Of a stretch of 7,552 nucleotides of DNA, positions 1 to 4,930 are shown in pieces. Position numbers and translations under genes: made by a program. Under the pieces are notes generated by a model. The model worked only from the letters and a program-made list of their open reading frames with translations. It did no database searches and was not told where the DNA came from. Source of the stretch: Nitrososphaerales archaeon TH526 (GTDB lineage: Archaea > Thermoproteota > Nitrososphaeria > Nitrososphaerales > Nitrososphaeraceae); contig JAATVR010000314.1 of the NCBI GenBank assembly GCA_014523665.1, positions 1 to 7,552 of the forward strand, read 5' to 3'. The first letter of the stretch is position 1. Each line of letters begins with the position of its first letter.

Positions 1-285
1 ATATACTTTTTTGTTTAATCCATCAATTTTGACAGCACGAGTATTTGCAATGATATCAATATTGTATTTGTTTTTGAATCTTTCCGCAGGTCGTGCTATT
101 AACCTATTGAAATCATCTATAAGCCCTTCTATGACATATGGTATGCCACATGCCCCATAGGAGACCACAGGTTCTTCTTGAATGATTTTTATCTCTGCAT
201 CAGGATCAGTTCGTTTAGCTTTTGATGCCGCGCTCGTCCCAGCAGCAACACCCCCAATTATCAAGATTTTCTTGTTACCTACCAT
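1..285 (-). CDS. CoA-disulfide reductase / NADH oxidase-like flavoprotein, N-terminal part (cut by window edge)
   Basis: The first 95 residues of a class of FAD- and NAD(P)H-dependent disulfide oxidoreductases that reduce CoA disulfide, polysulfide or oxygen in the cytoplasm. Visible are a beta strand and dinucleotide-binding turn, KILIIGGVAAGTSAASKAKR (residues 6-25), and SYGACGIPY (42-50), whose Cys46 matches the single redox cysteine of CoA-disulfide reductases and NADH oxidases; classical glutathione-reductase types use a CxxxxC pair instead. The family is usually about 440-560 residues, so most of the gene lies to the left. The ATG at 285 is chosen because GGTGAT, matching the 16S rRNA tail, lies ten bases upstream; an in-frame GTG five codons earlier overlaps that site. 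It is divergent from the OsmC-like gene, which also handles thiols or peroxides. The exact substrate cannot be told from this part. Confidence 0.88.
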   Translation of the reverse strand, partial: MVGNKKILIIGGVAAGTSAASKAKRTDPDAEIKIIQEEPVVSYGACGIPYVIEGLIDDFNRLIARPAERFKNKYNIDIIANTRAVKIDGLNKKVY

Positions 286-404
286 TCTTGTACTTATCAC
301 CTTCCTTTTGCAAATAATCTGCATATGAATTTACCAAGCTTTATTCCGCAGTAAGTTGTGTCATGTAGCCGATATTGTCTTGCACTGCAATGCAAATTCT
401 TAAG

Positions 405-414
405 AAATATTTAA
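405..414 (+). promoter_or_regulatory. TATA box of the OsmC-like gene
   Basis: AAATATTTAA is centred about 33 bases before the GTG start at 443. Transcription would begin near 436-440, giving a leader of only a few bases. No Shine-Dalgarno sequence precedes the GTG, which fits a near-leaderless mRNA. Confidence 0.55.
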
Positions 415-442
415 TTTCATTGTATCAGTTGTTCATTAGTAA

Positions 443-973
443 GTGTCAAACATAATCAATAATATTGATTTAGATAGAGTAGCAGAGACTACTGAAAGCG
501 GAAAGAAAGAGAAATCATCCTTGCGAAAACCAGTTAAATTATATGGCGAATGGAATCTTGACTTTAGCAAAGGATATCAATTTAGAACAGAGCTGTCATA
601 CGAGAAAGGAAAACAAGTAGTTGAAATTGATTCTCCTTCATTTCTTGGTGGTAATGGAAACAGACTTGGACCCATGGCCTATTGTATTGCAGGAATTACA
701 TCCTGTTTCATTGCTACATTTGTAACTATAGCATCATCCAGGGGTATACGACTGTCCAAGCTCAATGTAAATACTCAATGTAATATCAACTTTGCGAAAA
801 CATTTGACGTAGCTGATAAACCAATAACTGAGGGAATTGAGTTTCATATTGAAGCTAAAAGCGAAAATGCAGACAAACAACAGTTACAAGAAATAATTAG
901 ATTGGCTCAAGAAAGATGTCCTGCAATGTACAGTATGATGTATCAAATCAAGGTAAATGCGATGATAAAGTAG
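443..973 (+). CDS. OsmC/Ohr-family protein (probable thiol-dependent peroxidase)
   Basis: 176 residues with a GTG start. OsmC/Ohr proteins reduce organic hydroperoxides with a pair of cysteines and act in the cytoplasm, usually as dimers. The sequence shows the family layout: an N-terminal extension rich in charged residues (1-34), beta strands with EIDSPSFLGGNGNRLGP (61-77), a central helix with the first cysteine in AGITSCFIATFVTIAS (83-98, Cys88), and the second cysteine in QERCPAMYSM (156-165, Cys159). Extra cysteines sit at 81 and 113. The length is slightly above the usual 135-145 residues because of the extension. The family contains both Ohr and general OsmC/YhfA-like members; the 'LGGNG...GPMAYCIAGITSC' region is nearer the broad OsmC group than Ohr, so substrate is open. 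The start is supported by the TATA box at 405-414 and the lack of any nearby ATG. It is a single-gene unit, divergent from the disulfide reductase and convergent with the next minus-strand gene. Confidence 0.87.
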   Translation: MSNIINNIDLDRVAETTESGKKEKSSLRKPVKLYGEWNLDFSKGYQFRTELSYEKGKQVVEIDSPSFLGGNGNRLGPMAYCIAGITSCFIATFVTIASSRGIRLSKLNVNTQCNINFAKTFDVADKPITEGIEFHIEAKSENADKQQLQEIIRLAQERCPAMYSMMYQIKVNAMIK

Positions 974-1074
974 CGGGAGAAGATCTATAAATAAATTCAA
1001 ACTCCGATTCAACGGATCTCTTATATAACCGCTAATTATGGTTCTGTATAATACTGATGTTAACTAATTTTGAC

Positions 1075-1293
1075 TCATCGTTGACATATCCAGTGAGATT
1101 TTAATACTTTCAATAGGGAGACCGTTATTTCTCTTAAACTAGTAACAAAAAAATAGAGGTTGCCTAATGTCATAAAGATAATTTCTACACTATTTTGAGT
1201 CTGTACCTCATTTTTTTCTTCGCTGAATCTGTCTACATGTACACCAGAGGATGCTGCTTCAAAAGACGAGCCACATCTATAACATCTTTTCAT
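1075..1293 (-). CDS. Small CxxC protein of unknown function (72 residues)
   Basis: No family recognised. It begins MKRCYRCGSSFEA, a CxxC knuckle typical of half a zinc ribbon (Cys4, Cys7). There is no second CxxC; the only other cysteine is Cys70, near the C-terminus. The middle (about 18-36) is polar and charged, and the end (37-66) is hydrophobic with helix-forming residues, perhaps an amphipathic helix. The strongest support for a real gene lies outside the frame: a TATA box on the minus strand at 1318-1327 is centred 29 bases before the ATG, the spacing of a leaderless archaeal transcript, and a perfect palindrome covers the first bases of the gene. The C-terminal half reads less like a folded protein, so a frameshifted former zinc ribbon is possible. 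It converges on the OsmC-like gene. Confidence 0.5.
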   Translation of the reverse strand: MKRCYRCGSSFEAASSGVHVDRFSEEKNEVQTQNSVEIIFMTLGNLYFFVTSLREITVSLLKVLKSHWICQR

Positions 1294-1308
1294 TTCATAA
1301 TATGAAAT
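1292..1308. promoter_or_regulatory. 17-bp perfect palindrome over the start of the CxxC gene (candidate operator)
   Basis: ATTTCATA-A-TATGAAAT has eight-base perfect arms around one central base. It overlaps the start codon (1291-1293) and the predicted transcription start of the 72-residue gene, downstream of its TATA box. A dimeric repressor bound here would block initiation. Autoregulation is only a guess. Confidence 0.45.
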
Positions 1309-1317
1309 CTAATATCT

Positions 1318-1327
1318 CTATATTATG
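1318..1327 (-). promoter_or_regulatory. TATA box of the 72-residue CxxC gene
   Basis: On the minus strand the sequence reads CATAATATAG, centred about 29 bases from the ATG at 1293. This is the expected position for a leaderless archaeal mRNA. Confidence 0.55.
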
Positions 1328-1444
1328 TACGAAGCGATTACGATAGAGTAATATCTTACGCATTTATGATGTCGCAGTTTTGGCAGTTAGGCCATAACAG
1401 TGTTGTTCTATAAATATCACGCCTAGAAAACCAACAATCACGAC

Positions 1445-1606
1445 CTAGCCCTGCTGCTCTCGGCTTTCTCGTTCCTCTCTTGTTCCACGAATGCAATTGA
1501 GACACCACTTTTGAGGGATATCGCTGCCTTTTCCCTCGATATGCTTCATGACATCGACGAGTATGCCACCGAGCACATGTTGGTTGCAGTTATCGCATTC
1601 AACCAT
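1445..1606 (-). CDS. Small two-CxxC zinc-ribbon protein (53 residues)
   Basis: The ORF reads MVECDNCNQHVLGG at the start and has CDNC (Cys4/Cys7) and CLNC (Cys35/Cys38), the four ligands of a zinc ribbon, separated by 27 residues that include HVLGGILVDVMKHIEGKG. The tail RGTREERESREQQG is highly charged and probably a helix or flexible. Its codons are more GC-rich than the surrounding spacer, which supports coding. A minus-strand TATA box at 1630-1639 is centred 28 bases before the ATG, so a leaderless transcript is likely. Small single-ribbon proteins are common in thaumarchaeal genomes and are usually assumed to bind nucleic acid or a protein partner; the partner here is unknown. It lies 150 bases upstream of the 72-residue CxxC gene on the same strand, but each has its own TATA box. 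Confidence 0.72.
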   Translation of the reverse strand: MVECDNCNQHVLGGILVDVMKHIEGKGSDIPQKWCLNCIRGTREERESREQQG

Positions 1607-1629
1607 TTAATATAACAAATGCAGGTAGG

Positions 1630-1639
1630 CATTTTATGG
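1630..1639 (-). promoter_or_regulatory. TATA box of the 53-residue zinc-ribbon gene
   Basis: The minus strand reads CCATAAAATG, centred 28 bases before the ATG at 1606. No Shine-Dalgarno sequence is present, consistent with a leaderless mRNA. Confidence 0.5.
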
Positions 1640-1784
1640 GTTTGCTTTTACGTTACAAGTGGATTTATAATGATTATTATTCTTGCAATTCTGGTTTCGC
1701 CATAGAGTCTGTTAGTGGGGTGATGGAATAGTTCTAGGTGTGGCTAATTGCTCGATCCAAATAGTACAACCGAAATCAAACGAA

Positions 1785-1804
1785 GTTAGCAAAAGTTAGC
1801 AAAA
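1785..1804 (+). repeat. Tandem 10-bp repeat GTTAGCAAAA x2
   Basis: Two perfect adjacent copies of GTTAGCAAAA. They lie about 40 bases upstream of the TATA-like sequence at 1845-1860. They could be a regulator site one helical turn apart or a simple slippage duplication. Confidence 0.6.
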
Positions 1805-1844
1805 ATGATTGTACTTCTAATATATCGATTGGTATGTAGATTTC

Positions 1845-1860
1845 AATATAGTATAATATG
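1845..1860 (+). promoter_or_regulatory. TATA-like promoter ahead of a broken gene
   Basis: AATATAGTATAATATG is centred 30-38 bases before two ATG codons (1883, 1891). The ATG at 1891 opens the coding-like but frameshifted stretch that follows, so this may be the surviving promoter of a dead gene. Confidence 0.3.
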
Positions 1861-1890
1861 TTCCCCACTTTACTTTACAATTATGACGCT

Positions 1891-2172
1891 ATGTCTCCCG
1901 TAGTGAGCAGTCTTCGAAGAAGTACTTCCTATGAGAAAGTTTTCTGAAGATACATATTTGCCTCTACTGGCACTTTCCCAAGTCAAGATTTGCGTTAGAT
2001 GAAATAGTCAAATTTGCTAAAGAGCTGAATGAGCGTTATCTGGCTATAAGAGAGATGACGTGTCCGGATGACTGATTTGATCAGATATCGATAAGTCGGT
2101 GTCATCAAAGAGGGGTTCTCATTAGCCAGAGTTGATATTATTCGATCTGGCCTACTTAACACCATTCTATAA
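1891..2172 (+). pseudogene. Frameshifted remnant of an unidentified gene
   Basis: No intact ORF, but protein-like segments follow one another in shifting frames. From ATG 1891: MSPVVSSLRRSTSYEKVF. From ATG 1931 in the next frame: MRKFSEDTYLPLLALSQV. Ending at 2075 in the third frame: LDEIVKFAKELNERYLAIRE. Then, from 2095 after an in-frame stop: KEGFSLARVDIIRSGLLNT. These pieces have the charged, amphipathic composition of real helices and follow a plausible promoter. About three frameshifts and one stop would have to be undone to give a protein of roughly 90 residues. I do not recognise the family. The alternative is that these are chance open stretches in a spacer. The opposite-strand open frame at 1995-2198 looks like a shadow. 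Confidence 0.3.
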
Positions 2173-2336
2173 TCAGTTATATTCGAAATTCTGAACAATT
2201 AATTAAATTCATCGAATGAAAGTGCCGTGATTCTTTGACTCCATAGACATTAGCCTACACCATATTGAACATAGTCTTAGGGGGGTAAAATTGCTGATGA
2301 CATACAGCCTCTGCCTACAAGTTCTAGCATATAACT

Positions 2337-2456
2337 TAATTGAACGCTAATTGAACGCCTTGAACGAATCCCTCTAGGGAAACTATTGAAAAGTGTTCTG
2401 AACGATGCCGTTCAATTTGGGTCGTTCAGTATGTTGAGCGTGAACTCAACTGAACG
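2337..2456. repeat. Cluster of seven TGAACG sites (iteron-like)
   Basis: TGAACG occurs on the plus strand at 2341, 2352, 2361, 2399 and 2451 and inverted (CGTTCA) at 2409 and 2423. The first two copies are part of a perfect 11-bp tandem repeat, TAATTGAACGC x2 (2337-2358). The copies at 2399 and 2409 form an inverted pair with a 4-base gap, ATGC. A degenerate copy (TTGAGCG) lies at 2434-2440. Seven copies of a hexamer in 116 bases is far above chance. Such arrays occur in iteron-type origins and in multi-site operators. No replication initiator gene is visible in the window. Confidence 0.75.
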
Positions 2457-2458
2457 GC

Positions 2459-2495
2459 TGTATACAAGCGGGTCTGTATACAATGGTTGTATACA
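2459..2495. repeat. Three TGTATACA palindromes next to the TGAACG cluster
   Basis: Perfect 8-bp palindromes at 2459-2466, 2475-2482 and 2488-2495, each followed by an extra A (TGTATACAA). Start-to-start spacing is 16 and 13 bases. They begin two bases after the last TGAACG site, so the two arrays form one block of about 160 bases. This suggests two different DNA-binding proteins, or one protein with an additional accessory site. Confidence 0.7.
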
Positions 2496-2542
2496 AATTT
2501 GTAATAACTCAGGAATCTGTACACCTTTTTTCGCATACATGA

Positions 2543-3170
2543 CACTCTTGTCCAAAAGTTGCCCATCGATCTGATTTAGCAGGTGATCGACCTGTCATAG
2601 GAGGTGATAGATCAAACAATAGTTTTCTCCACGAGGTAATGGAGGTGGCAAACTGGAAATGAATGTACTCATGGGTTTGCAAAAAAGGGATCGAAATTAC
2701 CAACCGAAATGATAGAAGGAGTATTAGCTGGATGCATCATGATAGGTCATGTTAAAAAATACTCGTGTTAACTTGAAAGATGTGTATGTATTTCCTTCTG
2801 GCATATTACTTGGCTGTGCTATAAATGGAAAAGACTCCATGAGAATATCCACAGTATAAAACAAGTGAATCATCTCTAAATTGGTAAATCATTGATAGCT
2901 TAGTTAATCACGATTGGAAGTATCTTGATTTTAGGGCAAAATCTCTAGTGGTGGTTAGAGCCCTAGAGTACTTTGAAAATAGAAAGTTAAAGAAAATAGC
3001 CATGGGAACCCCATAAAACAGCCTTCAAAACAGCAAGAATCTTCGGTGCAAGATTATGTTATTTAATGAGCAGTGGAACAATTTAATGCCAGTTGACAAC
3101 GAGGCATAGCGAGAACCAAGATGCATACCTAAACATTGTCCAGAAAACAGTACGTGCCCATAAAAAGTAG
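2543..3170 (+). pseudogene. Decayed coding sequence, family not recognised
   Basis: Protein-like segments follow in changing frames without one intact ORF. 2543-2662 holds CPKVAHRSDLAGDRPVIGGD and LHEVMEVANWK. Around 2700-2750 one frame gives LPTEMIEGVLAGCIMIGHVK. 2749-2859 starts with ATG and gives VNLKDVYVFPSGILLGCAIN. 2888-3016 gives DWKYLDFRAKSLVVVRALEY and ENRKLKKIAMGTP. A +1 step then gives KTAFKTARIFGARLCYLMSS and, after one more stop, DAYLNIVQKTVRAHKK, ending at 3170. The pieces could come from one gene or several. The composition is that of soluble proteins, not of random AT-rich spacer. A dead mobile-element or accessory gene is likely but not shown. The open frame at 2386-2574 across the repeat cluster is not part of it. 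Confidence 0.35.
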
Positions 3171-3283
3171 TAACATCTTGTACATGGGTCAATGATCGAG
3201 ATTTAGCTGGTGAATAAAAAAGTGGAATGTCACTTACCTCAGATAACTTGGCTTATGAGTTACATGGATGGGAAAAACAATAG

Positions 3284-3463
3284 CTATGAAGGAGAGGAAG
3301 GTTTTTTCCTTTCGCCTCTGCCAGAATGAGCAATTTTTCTATGTTTTTTTAATCTCTCTTGTTCTGTGAATTTCATTCCGCACTCTTTACAAGGTATAGA
3401 CAATTCAGTCCCAGGCTGATCATTCGAGTTCGCTTTTCTACTTAGAAAATTGGATATTTTCAT
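3284..3463 (-). CDS. Small C2H2 zinc-finger protein (59 residues)
   Basis: The ORF from ATG 3463 encodes one classical C2H2 finger, CKECGMKFTEQERLKKHRKIAH (residues 25-46, given by its ligands C25, C28, H41 and H46; spacing C-x2-C-x12-H-x4-H). It has a polar N-terminal arm (1-24) and a basic, serine-rich tail, GRGERKKPSSPS. Single C2H2 fingers of this size are common in thaumarchaeal genomes and are presumed to bind DNA or RNA; no target is known. The start is fixed by a stop codon a few codons upstream in frame. A minus-strand TATA box at 3515-3526 would give a leader of about 30 bases containing GAGGAAG. An ATG at 3473 in another frame opens only 11 codons and could be a tiny upstream reading frame. 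It stands alone, next to remnant sequence. Confidence 0.75.
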   Translation of the reverse strand: MKISNFLSRKANSNDQPGTELSIPCKECGMKFTEQERLKKHRKIAHSGRGERKKPSSPS

Positions 3464-3514
3464 TTCTAAACATTACTTCCTCTTGTGTATTAACTACCAT
3501 TATTCTAAGGGACG

Positions 3515-3526
3515 AATTATTTATGG
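3515..3526 (-). promoter_or_regulatory. TATA box of the C2H2 zinc-finger gene
   Basis: The minus strand reads CCATAAATAATT. Transcription would begin near 3495, leaving a leader of about 30 bases with a purine-rich GAGGAAG at 3476-3482. Confidence 0.45.
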
Positions 3527-3862
3527 CATGCTTAACTTAGTTAACGAAATGGCTTTTTAGCAAAGTTAAAATGGTAAAGGTTAACAGAACTAAATTTTAG
3601 TAAAGATAATACTGGCCATTCCTGAACATTAACATGAAGGGTCAGATTTAAAAATTTTAGGAATATAATACAGCAGTTCCGCTTGATTAGCAAAGATTCC
3701 AAGATTATCAAGAGGATTTGTTTATTTGTTATTCTATTTTTGAAGATTGCCTAATTGATCTTATAACAACCACTCTAATTTTCTTGTCGCATCTACTCAG
3801 GCGCATTCTAATTAAATTCGAATCACTCATCCAATTCAAGAAATGGCATAATTTAAGCGCAT
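3527..3862. other. Spacer without a supported gene; contains a 40-bp imperfect tandem duplication
   Basis: AT-rich spacer. TATA-like stretches occur around 3646-3669 but lead only to a 24-codon TTG frame (from 3683) that I do not call. The one clear structure is the repeat at 3540-3619, listed separately. Confidence 0.4.
3540..3619 (+). repeat. Imperfect 40-bp tandem duplication
   Basis: Units 3540-3579 and 3580-3619 both begin GTTAAC and share TTTTAG-[CT]-AAAG at the same offset, followed by a similar TAA-A-TGG segment. About 23 of the first 36 positions agree without gaps. It is probably an old duplication, or a paired binding region upstream of the C2H2 gene promoter. Confidence 0.4.
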
Positions 3863-4012
3863 ATGGGGAATTTTATTCCAAATGTCACTAATTTTGTTTC
3901 AAAATTGAGGAATCAAAATAAATATTATTTGACCGCCAATAACGCAAAGGTTGTCTGCAGTCGGAATCTTGTCACTGATTTGTCGCATAGCGGCATTAAG
4001 ATAAAGCAGTGA
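3863..4012 (+). CDS. Possible small protein (49 residues), function unknown
   Basis: An ATG-started ORF beginning MGNFIPNVTNFVSKLRNQNK and continuing to SHSGIKIKQ. It is polar and basic, has a single cysteine (Cys32), and shows no signal peptide or membrane segment. Composition and codons look coding-like from about residue 14 onwards. The evidence against is the lack of a Shine-Dalgarno site, the TATA-like CATAATTTAAG at 3847-3857 lying too close to the ATG, and two hairpins within the first 45 bases. It converges on the secreted-protein operon. It may be a remnant or a chance frame. Confidence 0.28.
   Translation: MGNFIPNVTNFVSKLRNQNKYYLTANNAKVVCSRNLVTDLSHSGIKIKQ
3867..3906. repeat. Two successive perfect hairpins with TTT loops
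   Basis: GGAAT-TTT-ATTCC (3867-3879) and AATTTTG-TTT-CAAAATT (3890-3906) lie ten bases apart, both with a three-base T loop. They could be operator half-sites or an RNA structure. Both lie inside the weak 49-codon ORF. Confidence 0.5.
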
Positions 4013-4033
4013 GAGAGGGACAAAATTAATGGT

Positions 4034-4046
4034 AAAAAAATAAAGA
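4034..4046 (-). terminator. T-tract terminator of the secreted-protein operon
   Basis: On the minus strand, CTTTATTTTTTTACC follows the stop codon of the 127-residue gene by about 40 bases. A run of seven T without a strong hairpin is a typical archaeal intrinsic terminator. Confidence 0.5.
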
Positions 4047-4084
4047 TTGGATGCCGGTTTACGTCGAATTCTGAGCTTGAGAAC

Positions 4085-4468
4085 TCACCGTACTCCAGTA
4101 CTATTCCCCATAGCTGTTTGGTTTGATTGGGAAGCTAGCAACTGAGAATCCCTTAGCTCCACTAGATTTCCTAGGGCGTTCAAAGCAAGTAAGGTTTGAA
4201 CCGATTCAGAACTGTTTAATGAATTCAAATACTCAATTTGTCCAGTAATATTTTCCTGCGTCAGTTCGCTCAGTACCGGATAGTCGGTCAACAGCTCATC
4301 CACCATAAGATCAATCGTTTGGTTACCATTTGCGGAGTCTTGTGCCTGAACTTCCAACCCTTCTGATACACCATTTGGAGCAGATAGGATACCAACAGCT
4401 GCAAATGCTATGCAGCACATTAACGTCGAAACTGATCCGACTGATCCGAATCTCTTATTCACATTCAT
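4085..4468 (-). CDS. Small exported acidic protein with five N-glycosylation sequons
   Basis: 127 residues, no family recognised. The N-terminus is a signal peptide: basic start (MNVNKRF), hydrophobic core STLMCCIAFAAVGILSA (14-30), and a likely cleavage near VQA-QD (40-44). The mature part is about 85 residues, acidic, and rich in Asn, Gln, Ser and Leu; VDELLTDYPVLSELTQENIT and VQTLLALNALGNLVELRDSQ look helical. It contains N-X-S/T at Asn49, 73, 85, 116 and 122, one about every 17 residues, so it may be heavily glycosylated at the cell surface (known process in archaea; inferred here). No cysteine remains in the mature part. It starts 21 bases after the stop of the upstream exported-protein gene and has no TATA box of its own, so the two are probably one operon and may act together outside the cell. 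Confidence 0.7.
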   Translation of the reverse strand: MNVNKRFGSVGSVSTLMCCIAFAAVGILSAPNGVSEGLEVQAQDSANGNQTIDLMVDELLTDYPVLSELTQENITGQIEYLNSLNSSESVQTLLALNALGNLVELRDSQLLASQSNQTAMGNSTGVR

Positions 4469-4489
4469 ATGCTCTCATCATCATTACCT

Positions 4490-4783
4490 TCATGGAATTC
4501 GACATCCATCCTCGTACCAACCAGCTTTGTACCCGTCTCTCCAATTCTTGGTGTGTGAGGAATGTCCACCACGGTAGTCATGACCGGTTTGACAGTCTAT
4601 TCTTCCCAGATGATATCCGTCACAGAAATTCTGAGTGTGCAATGCTCCGCCACATTCAACGTTTTTACTTTGAGTAAGCGTGGCATCTGCCTGCTGATTT
4701 GTTGACACGATTGGACTGAGTGAGAGTGCAGCAACGAGCCCCACAACCATCGCCGTTACATAACCCGTAACGTAAATTTTCAT
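4490..4783 (-). CDS. Small exported cysteine-containing protein with tandem HTxN..DGY..G repeat
   Basis: 97 residues from ATG 4783. A longer frame starts at 4873, but the TATA box at 4803-4818 lies inside that extension and is centred 28 bases before the ATG at 4783; only the shorter form puts a signal peptide at the N-terminus (YVTAMVVGLVAALSLSPIVS, 8-27, with likely cleavage near residue 32-34). The mature part of about 64 residues has four cysteines (44, 54, 64, 94), enough for two disulfides, and a tandem motif: HTQNFCDGYHLGRIDC (49-64) and HTKNWRDGYKAGWYEDGC (77-94). Shared positions are HT-x-N-aromatic-x-DGY-x2-G and a final cysteine. The motif is rich in Gly, His and aromatic residues, which suggests a small extracellular binding or wall protein, perhaps metal-binding. 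Function is not known. It is the first gene of a two-gene operon. Confidence 0.75.
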   Translation of the reverse strand: MKIYVTGYVTAMVVGLVAALSLSPIVSTNQQADATLTQSKNVECGGALHTQNFCDGYHLGRIDCQTGHDYRGGHSSHTKNWRDGYKAGWYEDGCRIP

Positions 4784-4802
4784 CACATTGTTCCAGTGAT
4801 AA

Positions 4803-4818
4803 GTTATATTTAAATATT
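4803..4818 (-). promoter_or_regulatory. Strong TATA box of the secreted-protein operon
   Basis: The minus strand reads AATATTTAAATATAAC, centred 28 bases before ATG 4783. It is the best TATA box in the window and predicts a leaderless mRNA for the first gene. It also decides the start codon. Confidence 0.7.
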
Positions 4819-4894
4819 CTATTAGACTTGAACTCTTAATCTTAAAACATAATTCTCGAAAACTGGTATTCATGGCTAATCAGGTACTTTGCAA

Positions 4895-4903
4895 GAAATA
4901 TAT
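4895..4903 (+). promoter_or_regulatory. TATA box of the PPOX-family gene
   Basis: AAATATATG is centred about 32 bases before the TTG at 4931, giving a short or absent leader. It lies inside the coding region if the alternative TTG start at 4889 were used. Confidence 0.45.
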
Positions 4904-4930
4904 GCCGAGGTAACGTATCGAGGTTCGGCA

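Noticed and set aside
976..1020. AGATC...GATCT inverted repeat after the OsmC gene as a terminator
   Set aside because: Only five base pairs with a loop of about 27 bases and no following T-tract.
1995..2198. 67-codon minus-strand open frame
   Set aside because: It lies opposite the frameshifted plus-strand remnant, has no TATA box or Shine-Dalgarno site, and its composition is not protein-like.
2337..2495. CRISPR array
   Set aside because: The repeat units are only 6-11 bases, occur in both orientations, and have irregular spacing; no cas gene is near.
2386..2574. 62-codon plus-strand open frame
   Set aside because: It runs through the TGAACG and TGTATACA arrays; its sequence is dictated by the repeats and it has no promoter at the right distance.
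2509..2703. 64-codon minus-strand open frame with CHVC and CEKRC
   Set aside because: The cysteines look tempting as a zinc site, but they are near the C-terminus without partners, there is no promoter, and the opposite strand reads more like protein.
4330..4677. 115-codon plus-strand open frame
   Set aside because: Antisense to the two well-supported exported-protein genes.
4784..4873. 30-residue N-terminal extension of the repeat protein
   Set aside because: It contains the TATA box and would bury the signal peptide.
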